This document shows positions 1-9,379 of a stretch of DNA of 43,273 bases, in pieces; position 1 is the stretch's first letter; each line of letters opens with the position of its first letter. The notes under the pieces were generated by a model. That model worked only from the letters and a program-made list of their open reading frames with translations. It searched no databases and had not been told where the DNA came from. The stretch is from CAYRJA01 sp964424455. Lineage in GTDB: Bacteria; Bacteroidota; Bacteroidia; Chitinophagales; UBA10324. The stretch lies in NCBI GenBank assembly GCA_964424455.1, contig CAYRJA010000014.1, positions 1-43,273 of the forward strand. Direction: 5' to 3'. A program made the position numbers and the translations under genes.

Positions 1-57
1 ATATGAATTTTACCTGTCTTCTTTTCAGACTATCTACGATTTATAATTGGTATTAGT

Positions 58-163
58 GATGAGATTCTTCGCTTCGATCAGAATGACAGCGTTTTTTCTG
101 TCTTGTCGAGGAACGAGACATCTCAGTGTTAAATGATGAGATCCCTCACTGCGTTCGGGATGA
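58..163. repeat. Dispersed 'HPERSEGS'-type intergenic repeat, two degenerate copies
   Basis: Two related units of about 30 bp lie in the 355 bp upstream of dnaE, at 58-88 and 135-163. Both fit the pattern GATGAGATyCyTCrCTkCG followed by a GAATGA or GGATGA end. Between them is a GGAACGAGACATCTC segment that often accompanies such units. Read on the minus strand the unit gives the peptide string HPERSEGS, a well-known false translation of an intergenic repeat found in many bacteria, so the 67-codon frame here (34-237) is not called a gene. The rest of 1-355 is AT-rich and shows no gene. The promoter of dnaE must lie here, but I could not place it. Confidence 0.6.
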
Positions 164-355
164 ACTCCAAAGTGATGAATCTCTTTATAAGTAAAAGGAT
201 AGTGTATAAGAACATGAATAACAAGTTTAATGACCACTTCTCAACAAAAAAAATAGCAGTTGTTTATTTCTATTTTTTGATTTTACTTTTTCTGTAAGTA
301 TCATTGCTCTTCTCCGAAAGAACTTACTTCATCATTTTAAAATCTTACATCTAAA

Positions 356-3300
356 GTGCCTGTATTCAATCATCTTCATGTTCATTCGCAATTTTCGCTG
401 CTTGATGGAGCTGCAAATATTTCAGCAATGTATAAGAAAGCGGCAGCCGACAATATGAAGGCAATTGCAATCACTGACCATGGGAATATGTTTGGCGCTT
501 TCAAGTTTGTGGCTGAAGCTGGTAAGCATAACACACCGGAAAATCCAAACAAGATTAAACCCATTGTCGGCTGTGAGTTTTATGTAGTGGATGACAGAAC
601 TAAAAAACATTTTACCAAAGAGGATAAAGATGTCCGCTATCATCAACTGATGCTGGCAAAGAATGTGGAAGGGTATAAAAACCTTGTTAAGCTCTGTTCA
701 CTCGGTTATATTGAAGGGCTTTATGGTAAGTATCCGCGTATTGATAAAGAACTGATACTGCAATATCATGAAGGGTTGATTGCAACCACCTGTTGTTTGG
801 CAGCCGAAGTGCCGCGCACCATTATCCGGAAAGGCGAAGCTGAAGCAGAGAAAATATTCAAGTGGTGGCTTGATTTATTTGGTGAGGATTATTATGTAGA
901 ACTGCAGCGGCATGATATTCCGGAGCAGAATGAGGTGAATCTGGTGTTACTGAAATTTGCTGCGAAGTATGGAGTGAAAATCATTTGCTCCAATGATTCG
1001 CACTATGTAAATCAGGGAGATGCTAATGCGCATGACATTTTACTTTGTATTAACACAGGTGAAAAGCAAAGTACTCCGAAAGCAAAAGAGGTGGACGATG
1101 GTGATACATTTCAAAAAGGAAAGCGTTTTGCCTTTTACAACGATCAGTTTTATTTTAAGACGAGTAGTGAAATGAGTGAACTCTTCAGCGATTTGCCTGA
1201 AGCGCTTGATAATACGAATGAAATCGTGGATAAGGTAGAAACACTCAAGCTGAAAAAAGATATTCTGCTTCCACATTTCAAAATACCGGATGGCTTCGCT
1301 TCACAAGATGATTACCTGAAACATATTGCTTACGAAGGAGCGTATCGCCGTTACAGTAACCTCACTCCGGATATTGAAGAGCGGATTCAGTTTGAGTTGT
1401 TCACTATAAAAACGATGGGCTTTGCCGGTTACTTCTTGATTGTTGCTGACTTCATTAAAGCAGGGAAGGAGATTGGAGTGCTGGTTGGACCCGGGCGTGG
1501 ATCGGCAGCAGGATCTGTCATAGCTTATTGCATTGGAATTACAAACATTGATCCGGTTAAATACAATTTACTTTTTGAGCGTTTTCTGAATCCCGACAGA
1601 AAATCAATGCCTGATATTGATACAGACTTTGATGATGAAGGTCGTCAGAAAGTGATTGACTATGTAGTGGATAAATACGGAAGAAATCAGGTGGCGCAGA
1701 TAGTAACTTATGGCACCATGGCAGCGAAGATGAGTATCAAAGATGTGGCTCGTGTTCTTGATCTTCCACTTTCCGAGTCAAATGCTTTAGCCAAACTGGT
1801 TCCTGAAAAACCGGGAATTGAATTGAACAGAATACTTACTGCACCTTTCGATGGAGATAAAGGGCTGAAAGAAAAAGAAGGACTTAGCGCTGAAGAAATT
1901 GAATCCGCAAAACAACTCAGAAAAATTAAAGAAGGAAAGGATTTACAGGCAAGGGTGTTACAGGAGGCAATGGTGTTGGAAGGTTCTGTCCGTAACACCG
2001 GAATTCATGCGGCAGGAATCATCATTGCTCCCAAAGATTTAACCGAGATTATCCCGGTTTGCACTTCCAAAGAATCGGAGTTGCTGATAACTCAGTTTGA
2101 AGGAAAGGTGATAGAAGATGCCGGAGTTTTAAAGATGGATTTTCTGGGATTGAAAACGCTCACAATTATCCGTGATGCATTGGATCTGATTAAAAAAAAT
2201 CATGGTGTTACAATAGACATTGACGCTATTCCGCTGGATGATTTGAAAACATTTAAGCTTTACCAGCATGGCGCTACCAATGGTACTTTTCAGTTTGAAT
2301 CTGCGGGTATGCAGAAATATTTACGTGAGCTGAAACCCGATAAATTTGAATCGCTGATTGCGATGAATGCGCTTTTCCGACCCGGTCCGATGGAATACAT
2401 TCCTACCTATATCAGGCGCAGACATGGTTTGGAGAAAGTAGAATATGATTTGCCGGAGATGGAAGAGTTTTTGAAGGAAACTTATGGTGTAACAGTGTAT
2501 CAGGAACAGGTGATGTTGCTGTCGCAGAAATTAGCTAACTTCTCAAAGGGAGATGCCGATGTGCTCCGCAAGGCGATGGGCAAAAAAGACAAGTCCACCC
2601 TTGATAAGATGAAAAATAAATTCACGGAAGGATGTAAGCAAAACAAACTCAATCTGAAAGTTTGCGAAAAGATTTGGGGCGACTGGGAAAAATTTGCACA
2701 GTATGCGTTTAACAAATCACATTCCACCTGTTATGCTTTTGTAGCTTTCCAAACGGCTTATCTGAAAGCGCATTATCCCGCAGAATACATGGCGGCAGTA
2801 CTGACAAACAACCTGAGCAACTTAGACAAGGTTACCTTCTTTATGGAGGAATGTAAAAAGATGGGAATAAAAGTACTCGGACCGGATATCAATAAAAGTC
2901 ATTTCAATTTTACTGTAACAGGCGAAAATGAAATCCGCTTCGGACTGGGCGCAATAAAGGGATTAGGTGAGGCGCCCGTAAGGACAATCCTGAATGAGCG
3001 CGAAACAAGCGGAACATTCTCCGGCATATACAATATTACACAACGAATTAACGGGCGCATGATGACTAAGAGAAATCTTGAGTTGCTTGTGTTGGCAGGC
3101 GCTTTAGATTGTTTTGAAGGTACTCACAGGGCACAATATTTTGCTCCGGCTTATTCGGGTGAAACGATTACAGTTATCGAGCGAGCGCTCCGGCTGGGCA
3201 CCAATACTGCGAATCCGGCTACTGCAAGCATGAACAGCTTGTTTGGCGATATAGAAGTAAAGCAAGACTTCGCTCCCAAAATTCCGGATGCAGAGCCATG

Positions 3301-3937
3301 GTCAATTCTGGAAAAGCTACATAAAGAAAAAGAAGTAACAGGCATTTACATTTCAGGTCATCCGATGGATGAATTTAAATTAGAAACTCAGAGTTTCTGT
3401 ACTTGTCATGTTAATGAAATAGAAGAACAAAAAAATAAAGAGGTGGCATTCGCCGGTATTGTAACATCAGTTTCTCACCGGATTACAAAATCAGGAAAAC
3501 CTTTTGGCACGTTTGTGCTTGAAGACTATTACGGAAGCTACAGTCCTGCTTTATTTTCAGAAGATTATCTCAAATTCAAACACCTGTTAGAAGAAGGGAG
3601 AATGCTTTTTATACGGGGACGCTATCAGACCCGGTACAACTCACAGGACCAATTTGAATTGAAGATTACCAACATTCAGTTGCTACAGGAGGTGTGTAAC
3701 AAACTGACCAAATATGTTACGCTCAGGCTTCCGCTGGAAGGTGTTACAGACAGAGCGATTGATGACTTGCTCAACATCATTCAATACTATCCGGGTAAGT
3801 TGCCGCTTTCTATTCAGGTGAACGATTACAGCGAGCATGTATCACTTAATTTCCAGAGTAAACAGCATGTATCTCTTTCACAGGATTTAATTCAACGCCT
3901 CTCGCAGTTTGAGGAGGTAGAGTTGAAACTGAATTGA
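356..3937 (+). CDS. dnaE: DNA polymerase III subunit alpha
   Basis: Replicative DNA polymerase catalytic subunit of 1193 residues, close to the usual DnaE length. The N-terminal PHP domain shows HVHS (residues 8-11), DHGN (41-44) and NDSHY near 213. The family-C polymerase core shows PGRGSAAGS near 379, the catalytic PDIDTDF at 419-425, and the third catalytic aspartate in KMDFLG (about D595). The C-terminus has an OB-type region (FAGIVTSVSHR). There is no inserted exonuclease domain, so this is DnaE and not PolC. The start is GTG at 356, giving MPVFNHLHVHS, which fits the family N-terminus; no better upstream start is visible. It stands alone on the plus strand and its stop lies 3 bp from the end of the convergent gene at 3941. 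Confidence 0.98.
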   Translation: MPVFNHLHVHSQFSLLDGAANISAMYKKAAADNMKAIAITDHGNMFGAFKFVAEAGKHNTPENPNKIKPIVGCEFYVVDDRTKKHFTKEDKDVRYHQLMLAKNVEGYKNLVKLCSLGYIEGLYGKYPRIDKELILQYHEGLIATTCCLAAEVPRTIIRKGEAEAEKIFKWWLDLFGEDYYVELQRHDIPEQNEVNLVLLKFAAKYGVKIICSNDSHYVNQGDANAHDILLCINTGEKQSTPKAKEVDDGDTFQKGKRFAFYNDQFYFKTSSEMSELFSDLPEALDNTNEIVDKVETLKLKKDILLPHFKIPDGFASQDDYLKHIAYEGAYRRYSNLTPDIEERIQFELFTIKTMGFAGYFLIVADFIKAGKEIGVLVGPGRGSAAGSVIAYCIGITNIDPVKYNLLFERFLNPDRKSMPDIDTDFDDEGRQKVIDYVVDKYGRNQVAQIVTYGTMAAKMSIKDVARVLDLPLSESNALAKLVPEKPGIELNRILTAPFDGDKGLKEKEGLSAEEIESAKQLRKIKEGKDLQARVLQEAMVLEGSVRNTGIHAAGIIIAPKDLTEIIPVCTSKESELLITQFEGKVIEDAGVLKMDFLGLKTLTIIRDALDLIKKNHGVTIDIDAIPLDDLKTFKLYQHGATNGTFQFESAGMQKYLRELKPDKFESLIAMNALFRPGPMEYIPTYIRRRHGLEKVEYDLPEMEEFLKETYGVTVYQEQVMLLSQKLANFSKGDADVLRKAMGKKDKSTLDKMKNKFTEGCKQNKLNLKVCEKIWGDWEKFAQYAFNKSHSTCYAFVAFQTAYLKAHYPAEYMAAVLTNNLSNLDKVTFFMEECKKMGIKVLGPDINKSHFNFTVTGENEIRFGLGAIKGLGEAPVRTILNERETSGTFSGIYNITQRINGRMMTKRNLELLVLAGALDCFEGTHRAQYFAPAYSGETITVIERALRLGTNTANPATASMNSLFGDIEVKQDFAPKIPDAEPWSILEKLHKEKEVTGIYISGHPMDEFKLETQSFCTCHVNEIEEQKNKEVAFAGIVTSVSHRITKSGKPFGTFVLEDYYGSYSPALFSEDYLKFKHLLEEGRMLFIRGRYQTRYNSQDQFELKITNIQLLQEVCNKLTKYVTLRLPLEGVTDRAIDDLLNIIQYYPGKLPLSIQVNDYSEHVSLNFQSKQHVSLSQDLIQRLSQFEEVELKLN

Positions 3938-3940
3938 TTT

Positions 3941-5185
3941 TTATTGTATAACAAACTTCTTTATCAGGCTGTTACTCCCTGTCCGGACTGTAATGAAGTA
4001 AATCCCGTTTGATTTATTTCTCAACTCAAGCGTTACTTTGTTTCTGCTTTGAATTACTACATCTGCTGACACTTGCTTTCCCGATATATCTGTAACAGAG
4101 CAATGGACTTCTTCATCAAGAGGATTTTCAAACCAGACAGTTATTAATCCGTCAGATGGATTAGGATACAGATTAATAAAAGGATTGTTCTCCTCTATAC
4201 TTGCAATACCTGTTACATTCTTAATCCATGATTTCCCATCCAATGCCCACTCGGTCTGAGTTTCAGGATTTATACCTGTTTCATAAATGAGATGATGAAG
4301 CGCTGTAACAGCAATGTCAGTGTGGACAGGATTTTTCTTTAAAGTAACCGGATTCACCTTTTTAATAAAGTACGGCAGCCCATTGTACTGATAACTGCCC
4401 GGGTCTGCTCCTGCCATTTGTTGGTGAGGAACAGCTTGCCCGCTGGCAATCCACCAAACCTGTCGTTCTGCATCCGTTCCGCCGCCATGCCCAAGACTGG
4501 CTCCGCCATGATCTGTAACAAGAAGAATCAGCCAGTCTTCTTCTGCATAATCAGTGCGCGAGTAAACGGCGCTCAGAATTTCCCCTATAAATCCATCTAC
4601 TTTTTCTATGGCAGACATATAATTTGAATTGTTCGGATTAAATCCGCTTGAATGACCGGCAAGGTCAACCTTATCGAAATAAACAAACATACAATCAAGA
4701 ACAGGATTCTTCAGCTTGGCAATAGCGGAGTCTGTTGTTGGCCTGCCGTTACCATCTGGAACTTTTATTTTTTCATTCCACCCGTCGTTATAGACATCGT
4801 CATTTAAAGGAGACCACTCTACCACCTGAACACAGTATAAATCAGGAACAATTTCTTTAGCTCTTTTTGTAAAATAAGGATAACGGCTGAAGTTGCTTCC
4901 GTTATAGCCATTTCCTGTAACACCATGTTTCGCTTCCCATACCCCACATAGAATGTCTGACCACGACGGACCGGACATAGTAATTCCACAATGCCACCCG
5001 TTGAAAGTGTATAAACTGTTTACAAGCAGCCCGTCAATGTTAGGAGTTTCTGCTTTTTGTAACGCATCAGACCGCGTGCCGTCAACACCAATAATCAACA
5101 CTTTGCGTTTATGTGTAACAGTTTGTGCCTGTGCAGCAAGTATGCTTACAGTCAATATCAGAAACAGTATTGTTGTTTGTTTCAT
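3941..5185 (-). CDS. Secreted alkaline phosphatase/phosphodiesterase-superfamily protein with T9SS type A tail
   Basis: A 414-residue exported protein. Residues 1-20 are a signal peptide ending AQAQ. The body has the alkaline-phosphatase/nucleotide pyrophosphatase fold: metal-binding Asp in IGVDGTRSD, a probable Ser nucleophile in MSGPSWSD, DKVDLAGHSSG, and the late DHGGASLGHGG motif. The last ~85 residues (INLYPNPSDG to IKKFVIQ) form a Por-type secretion tail (type A), so the protein should leave the cell by the type IX system and be cleaved or anchored at the surface. The substrate cannot be read from the sequence; phosphodiester or phosphomonoester hydrolysis is the family expectation. It is convergent with dnaE. 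The GNAT gene lies 6 bp upstream on the same strand and may be co-transcribed. Confidence 0.88.
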   Translation of the reverse strand: MKQTTILFLILTVSILAAQAQTVTHKRKVLIIGVDGTRSDALQKAETPNIDGLLVNSLYTFNGWHCGITMSGPSWSDILCGVWEAKHGVTGNGYNGSNFSRYPYFTKRAKEIVPDLYCVQVVEWSPLNDDVYNDGWNEKIKVPDGNGRPTTDSAIAKLKNPVLDCMFVYFDKVDLAGHSSGFNPNNSNYMSAIEKVDGFIGEILSAVYSRTDYAEEDWLILLVTDHGGASLGHGGGTDAERQVWWIASGQAVPHQQMAGADPGSYQYNGLPYFIKKVNPVTLKKNPVHTDIAVTALHHLIYETGINPETQTEWALDGKSWIKNVTGIASIEENNPFINLYPNPSDGLITVWFENPLDEEVHCSVTDISGKQVSADVVIQSRNKVTLELRNKSNGIYFITVRTGSNSLIKKFVIQ

Positions 5186-5191
5186 CGCCTG

Positions 5192-5701
5192 TTACAGTTT
5201 TCTTTTCATTAATAAATCTGTTGAACGGTCATTGCCCATAACAAAACAGTGATTACCATAAATCTCAAAACCATAATTGCTGTATAGTTTTATCGCTTCT
5301 GTATTTTTCTCCCACACACCCAGCCAGATAATTTCAATTTTTTTTCTTCGAGAAATTTCTATTGCAAATTCGATTAGTGACTTTCCTATTCCTTTTCCTT
5401 GAGAATCTTTATGGATATACAGCCGTTGCAATTCTATTGCTGTAACATCACCAAGATTTCCTTCTTTATTTTTTCGCAGTTTTAAATATCCTGCAGGATT
5501 TTCATTTTCATAAGCTATGTAGTAACTTTCATCAATATTCTGAATTTCGCTTTTAATTTTTTCATCAGTAAAATATTCATCCATATATGCGCAGATATCA
5601 TCATCGTTGTATGATTTTGCCCATGCATCATAAAAACTCTTCCTGCAAAGTTGTACAAGCAGTTCTGCATCTGTAACAGTTGCCTTACTGATACTTATCA
5701 T
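5192..5701 (-). CDS. GNAT family N-acetyltransferase
   Basis: A 169-residue cytosolic acetyltransferase. The acetyl-CoA binding motif A is clear: LQRLYIHKDSQGKGIGKSL, followed by a motif B region (WLGVWEKNTEAIKLYSNYGF) typical of the family. The substrate is unknown; similar proteins act on small amines or protein N-termini. Its ATG overlaps the stop of the EamA gene by 4 bp (5698-5701), so the two are translationally coupled. The stop codon lies inside a TGTTACA heptamer (5190-5196). Confidence 0.9.
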   Translation of the reverse strand: MISISKATVTDAELLVQLCRKSFYDAWAKSYNDDDICAYMDEYFTDEKIKSEIQNIDESYYIAYENENPAGYLKLRKNKEGNLGDVTAIELQRLYIHKDSQGKGIGKSLIEFAIEISRRKKIEIIWLGVWEKNTEAIKLYSNYGFEIYGNHCFVMGNDRSTDLLMKRKL

Positions 5702-6603
5702 TTATACATTCTGATTTTTTTCACAGTAAATTTTTGAATATCATGCCGGTGCTTTAATATCATATAAACAATAACAGACAGCATAATCATTGAAATGCCT
5801 ATGTAAAATCCTCCGGTCAGTTCTTTTTGTTCATGAAATAAAAGAAAGGCAAGTGCAATTCCGTAAACAGGTTCAAGATTGTTGGATAGATTAATAGTGT
5901 AGGCAGAAAGGCGCTTCAATGCTTTCAATGAAAGATTATATGGAATTACAGTACAAACTACTCCGAACAGAATCAGTAATACCCAATCTTTAGAGTCAGG
6001 GAATAAAACTTCCGGCTGAGCAAAATATATATAGACCGGCATGAATAGAGTAAGACAAAACAAACCCGATCCTAACTCATAAACAGTGATAGTTTCAGAA
6101 TCATACTCTTTACTTAACCGGCTGTTGAGGATAGTGAAAATACTGGCAACAATTGCAGAGATAATACCGAGGATTATTCCGGTGCGGTACAATTCCTGAA
6201 AAGTAAAAATGAAATACATTCCTACCATAGCCATTACTCCAAGCATAAGTTCTGCAAAATTGATTCTGCTTTTTGTCATCAGGGATTCAAAAATGGTGGT
6301 GAAAACTGCAAGGGTGGAAAGGCAACTGACTCCAACGGATACATTTGAATATTTGATTGCACCATAGAATAAAACCCAGTGTAACGCCACTAAGAATCCT
6401 ACAAATCCGATTCTTAAAATTTCTTTTGAAGAAAGCCGCTTTACTTTTTTGTTGAAGAAGTTTATTGCAAGTAAAACTACAACGGTTATCAGCAAACGGT
6501 ACCACACCAGTACTACTTCTCTTAGTTCTATCGCTCTTCCGAAAATTCCGGTAAATCCCCAAAGTAACACGGAGATGTGAAGTTGAATGTAAGCCCGCCG
6601 CAT
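5698..6603 (-). CDS. EamA/DMT-superfamily transporter
   Basis: A 301-residue membrane protein with about ten hydrophobic helices arranged as two EamA repeats, the normal length and layout for drug/metabolite exporters of the RhaT/YdcZ type. It probably exports a metabolite or amino acid; the cargo cannot be deduced. Typical marks are LLWGFTGIFGR near the N-terminus, HWVLFYGAIKYSNVSV in the first repeat and GVVCTVIPYNLSLKAL plus NNLEPVYGIALAFLLFHE in the second. It is first in a two-gene unit with the GNAT enzyme. The ATG at 6603 lies 66 bp from the divergent M1 peptidase gene, so both promoters share this short gap. Confidence 0.92.
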   Translation of the reverse strand: MRRAYIQLHISVLLWGFTGIFGRAIELREVVLVWYRLLITVVVLLAINFFNKKVKRLSSKEILRIGFVGFLVALHWVLFYGAIKYSNVSVGVSCLSTLAVFTTIFESLMTKSRINFAELMLGVMAMVGMYFIFTFQELYRTGIILGIISAIVASIFTILNSRLSKEYDSETITVYELGSGLFCLTLFMPVYIYFAQPEVLFPDSKDWVLLILFGVVCTVIPYNLSLKALKRLSAYTINLSNNLEPVYGIALAFLLFHEQKELTGGFYIGISMIMLSVIVYMILKHRHDIQKFTVKKIRMYK

Positions 6604-6669
6604 AAACGGCAGCGAAATTAATGAATCTAAATCCTTGGCTTTTAATTTGTATTTTGTGAGATCATTCCG

Positions 6670-8319
6670 ATGAAATATTTCCCATTAATTACCATCTGCC
6701 TGTTCATTTCATTCAGTTCTTTTGCACAGGTATATACTCATGCAGACACATTGAGAGGCACTAACTCACCTGAGAGAAGTTGTTATGATGTTAAATTTTA
6801 TGACATCAATTTAAATGTGAATGTCCGCAACCGGAGTATCAATGGCTACAACATCATTCGTTACAAGGTGGTAAATACCTTCTCTAAAATGCAGGTTGAT
6901 TTATTTTCAAACATGAAGATAGACAGCATAATGGGAGAGGGGCAGAAACTTTCTTATGTACGAAATGGCAATGCCGTGTTTGTAACAACTGTAACACCTC
7001 AACAACCCGGAACAGAAAATTCTATAACCGTATGGCATCACGGCAAACCACAGGAAGCTATTAATCCTCCGTGGGATGGCGGTTTTGTTTGGAAAAAAGA
7101 TCCGAATGGTAAAGACTGGGTAGGGTTGGCGTGCGAAGGCACCGGCGCCAGTTGCTGGCTTCCCTGTAAAGATTATCTCGGCGATGAGCCGGACAGTGCG
7201 CACATGAAGTTCACTGTTCCTTCGGATTTATACTGTGTAAGTAACGGACAACTCAGAGATAAAAAGATAAATGACAACGGGACTTCTACATGGTTTTGGG
7301 CAGTTACTTATCCGATTAATTCTTACAACATTACTTTCAATCTTGCTGACTATTCGACTATAACTGATACATACATTGGTGCAGATGGTCGAAAGTTGCC
7401 GCTTCATTATTATGTGTTGAAAGGAGAAGAGCAAAAAGCACAACAACATTTTACACAAGTGAAACAGATGATGGCTTGCTACGAGAAATATTTCGGACCT
7501 TATCCGTTTTACAGGGACGGGTACAGTTTAGTAGAGACAACTTACTGGGGAATGGAGCATCAGAGCGCAATCTCTTACGGAAATAATTATCTGAACAACA
7601 AATTCGGATTCGACTTTATCATCATTCATGAGTCAGCGCACGAATGGTGGGGGAATAACATAAGCTGCAGTGACCATGCGGACATGTGGATTCATGAATC
7701 ATTCGCAACTTATGCAGAAGCTTTGTTTGTAGAATGTACAAAAGGATACGACACGGCAGTTGACTATTTGAAAAATCAGCGATGGAATATAAAAGATGAA
7801 TATCCGATGATTGGACATTACGGTGTAAATGCCATGAGTAAAGACAATGACATTTATTACAAGGGAGCATGGATGCTGCATACTTTCAGAAATGTATTGA
7901 ATAATGATTCATTGTTTTTTGCCATGTTGAAAGGATTGCAACAACACTTCGCATACAAAACAACCAACACAGACGAGGTTATTGATTATATCAACAAGAC
8001 AACAGGTAAAGATTACACATCATTCTTCAGACAGTATCTGAATTACACACAACCGCCGGTTTTACAGTATCAATTAACTAAAAGCGGAAAAGACTTAGAA
8101 GTGAAATACAGATGGAAAACAGATGTTCATTCATTTGATATGCCTGTTAAAATTACCAGCTCCTCAACCTATCAGTTTGGAAAAACTACACGGCAGTACA
8201 TTCGTGTTCAGCCAACCGCAGATTCATGGCAAACAATTCGTATTCCCGATCTGAAAGCAACCGACTTTGATGTGGACACAGATGAATTTTATGTAAGGAA
8301 AGAGGAAGTGAAAAAATAA
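6670..8319 (+). CDS. M1 family zinc metallopeptidase, secreted
   Basis: A 549-residue aminopeptidase-type enzyme that removes N-terminal residues from peptides. Residues 1-19 form a signal peptide (SFSSFAQ), so it works in the periplasm or outside the cell. The exopeptidase motif is WGMEHQSA near residue 294. The zinc site is complete: HESAH at 320-324 and the third ligand E343 in WIHESFATY, an exact HEXXH-X18-E. The N-terminal beta domain is present. The ERAP-like C-terminal domain is short, as in many Bacteroidota homologues, and no T9SS tail is visible. It is monocistronic by spacing. A TGTTACA lies 5 bp after the stop. Confidence 0.93.
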   Translation: MKYFPLITICLFISFSSFAQVYTHADTLRGTNSPERSCYDVKFYDINLNVNVRNRSINGYNIIRYKVVNTFSKMQVDLFSNMKIDSIMGEGQKLSYVRNGNAVFVTTVTPQQPGTENSITVWHHGKPQEAINPPWDGGFVWKKDPNGKDWVGLACEGTGASCWLPCKDYLGDEPDSAHMKFTVPSDLYCVSNGQLRDKKINDNGTSTWFWAVTYPINSYNITFNLADYSTITDTYIGADGRKLPLHYYVLKGEEQKAQQHFTQVKQMMACYEKYFGPYPFYRDGYSLVETTYWGMEHQSAISYGNNYLNNKFGFDFIIIHESAHEWWGNNISCSDHADMWIHESFATYAEALFVECTKGYDTAVDYLKNQRWNIKDEYPMIGHYGVNAMSKDNDIYYKGAWMLHTFRNVLNNDSLFFAMLKGLQQHFAYKTTNTDEVIDYINKTTGKDYTSFFRQYLNYTQPPVLQYQLTKSGKDLEVKYRWKTDVHSFDMPVKITSSSTYQFGKTTRQYIRVQPTADSWQTIRIPDLKATDFDVDTDEFYVRKEEVKK

Positions 8320-8321
8320 AT

Positions 8322-8349
8322 TTTGTTACAGTTGTAATTTCTATCTTTG
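8322..8349 (+). promoter_or_regulatory. Predicted Bacteroidota-type promoter
   Basis: TATCTTTG at 8342-8349 is an exact TAnnTTTG -7 element, 16 bp after TTTG at 8322-8325. The spacing is a little shorter than the usual 17-23. It sits 16 bp before the ATG of the YtxH gene. The -33 part overlaps a TGTTACA site (8324-8330), so a protein bound to that heptamer could touch this promoter. Confidence 0.5.
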
Positions 8350-8365
8350 AATAAAACATTTAGTA

Positions 8366-8587
8366 ATGAAAGACAATACTAAAATGATTACCGCCTTTTT
8401 AGTAGGGGCTGCAATCGGGGGAGCAGTGGCATGGTTTCTTACTTCAGACAAGAAAGAAGAGATTATTGAAGAACTGAAAGACACCGCGGATAAAGTAAAA
8501 GAAGATCTTACAGACACAGTAGAGAAAGGTAAAAAGCTTGTTGAAGAAATAAAAGAAAAAGCTGAAGGATATTTCAGTAAACAGTAA
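8366..8587 (+). CDS. YtxH domain-containing small membrane protein
   Basis: A 73-residue protein with one N-terminal membrane helix (MITAFLVGAAIGGAVAWFL) and a highly charged helical tail rich in Lys and Glu. This is the YtxH pattern. Homologues are often stress-induced envelope proteins of unknown biochemical role. It is the first gene of a tight three-gene unit: the next ATG follows 2 bp after its stop. Regulation is likely from the promoter at 8322-8349. Confidence 0.85.
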   Translation: MKDNTKMITAFLVGAAIGGAVAWFLTSDKKEEIIEELKDTADKVKEDLTDTVEKGKKLVEEIKEKAEGYFSKQ

Positions 8588-8589
8588 TA

Positions 8590-8958
8590 ATGGAAAATCC
8601 GGTTACATCATTTTTTACAGATTTGAAAAATCTGGTAGTGGAATATTTAGAGGCAAGATTGCAACTTGCCAAGGTTTCTGCTTATGAGAAATTAGCAAAG
8701 ATTCTGTCGGTGTTTTTTTCCGGATTGATATTGGTGGTTGTATTTTTTGTTGTGCTTGTAGCGTTTACTCTTTTCCTCGGTGCCTGGCTCAACGATGTTT
8801 TAGAAAGCCGCTTTGCAGGATTTGCATTTGTCGCGGGGGTCTATTTATTAGGTTTCCTTTTACTTGCTGTTTTTAGAAAACAAATACTCGGGAATTTTTT
8901 TATTAAAGTATTTATTAAAATCCTCTTCTCTGATGACGACGAGCATAACAAAAATTAA
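8590..8958 (+). CDS. Phage-holin-superfamily-III-like (holin-X/YqjE-type) membrane protein
   Basis: A 122-residue protein: an amphipathic N-terminal part (residues 1-35), then two strong membrane helices (LSVFFSGLILVVVFFVVLVAF and FAGFAFVAGVYLLGFLLLAVF) joined by a short loop. This matches the small YqjE/holin-X proteins that commonly follow YtxH genes in Bacteroidota. The name holin is historical; nothing here indicates phage lysis. It is coupled to the YtxH gene (2 bp gap) and is followed 10 bp later by a third small gene. Confidence 0.78.
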   Translation: MENPVTSFFTDLKNLVVEYLEARLQLAKVSAYEKLAKILSVFFSGLILVVVFFVVLVAFTLFLGAWLNDVLESRFAGFAFVAGVYLLGFLLLAVFRKQILGNFFIKVFIKILFSDDDEHNKN

Positions 8959-8968
8959 AGTCATTGAT

Positions 8969-9289
8969 ATGCAAACACTGCAAATGGAAAAGCAGCGGCT
9001 CAGAATGCAGATAGCGTTTACTGAAAAGGAAATCAACAATAAAATAAACAGACTTTGTACGGATTATTCTTCTTTGCTTGCAGGAATATTGCCATTCAGC
9101 AGGGAGCAAAACAACAGAGTATCACAGTGGCTGGAGTGGCTCAATGGATTTTTGTTTGAACGGGTTTTTAGAACGGATAAATCGAAAACAGCTAAAACAG
9201 AGATCACTAAGTTGATGATTCGACTAACTCAGGTTTTCGTTATTCGTATGTTAGGAAAAATGTGGAATAGAAAAAATCAGAAAGTATAA
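8969..9289 (+). CDS. Small hypothetical protein, third gene of the YtxH unit
   Basis: No family recognised. I use the ATG at 8969 (MQTLQMEKQRL), 10 bp after the preceding stop, giving 107 residues; the longer frame from 8864 would overlap the holin-like gene by 95 bp and is unlikely. The protein is basic and helical, with a probable N-terminal coiled coil (residues 1-30) and a weakly hydrophobic middle, and ends in a Lys/Arg-rich tail. Its place suggests it acts with the two small membrane proteins before it. Confidence 0.6.
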   Translation: MQTLQMEKQRLRMQIAFTEKEINNKINRLCTDYSSLLAGILPFSREQNNRVSQWLEWLNGFLFERVFRTDKSKTAKTEITKLMIRLTQVFVIRMLGKMWNRKNQKV

Positions 9290-9379
9290 TGCTGTTCATG
9301 TCTTTTTGGTGAAAGGAGATATATTTACGAGAAGTTATTTACTGATGCTGTTACAACTATTGTCACAAAAGAACCTTGT

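Noticed and set aside
34..237. Minus-strand frame of 67 codons containing HPERSEGS
   Set aside because: It is the translation of a dispersed non-coding repeat and has no protein-like features beyond it.
8590..8958. Phage lysis module suggested by the holin-like protein
   Set aside because: No endolysin or phage structural gene is nearby. The YtxH plus YqjE/holin-X pair is a common chromosomal unit.
8864..8968. Longer start for the third gene of the YtxH unit
   Set aside because: It would overlap the holin-like gene by 95 bp. The ATG at 8969 gives normal operon spacing.
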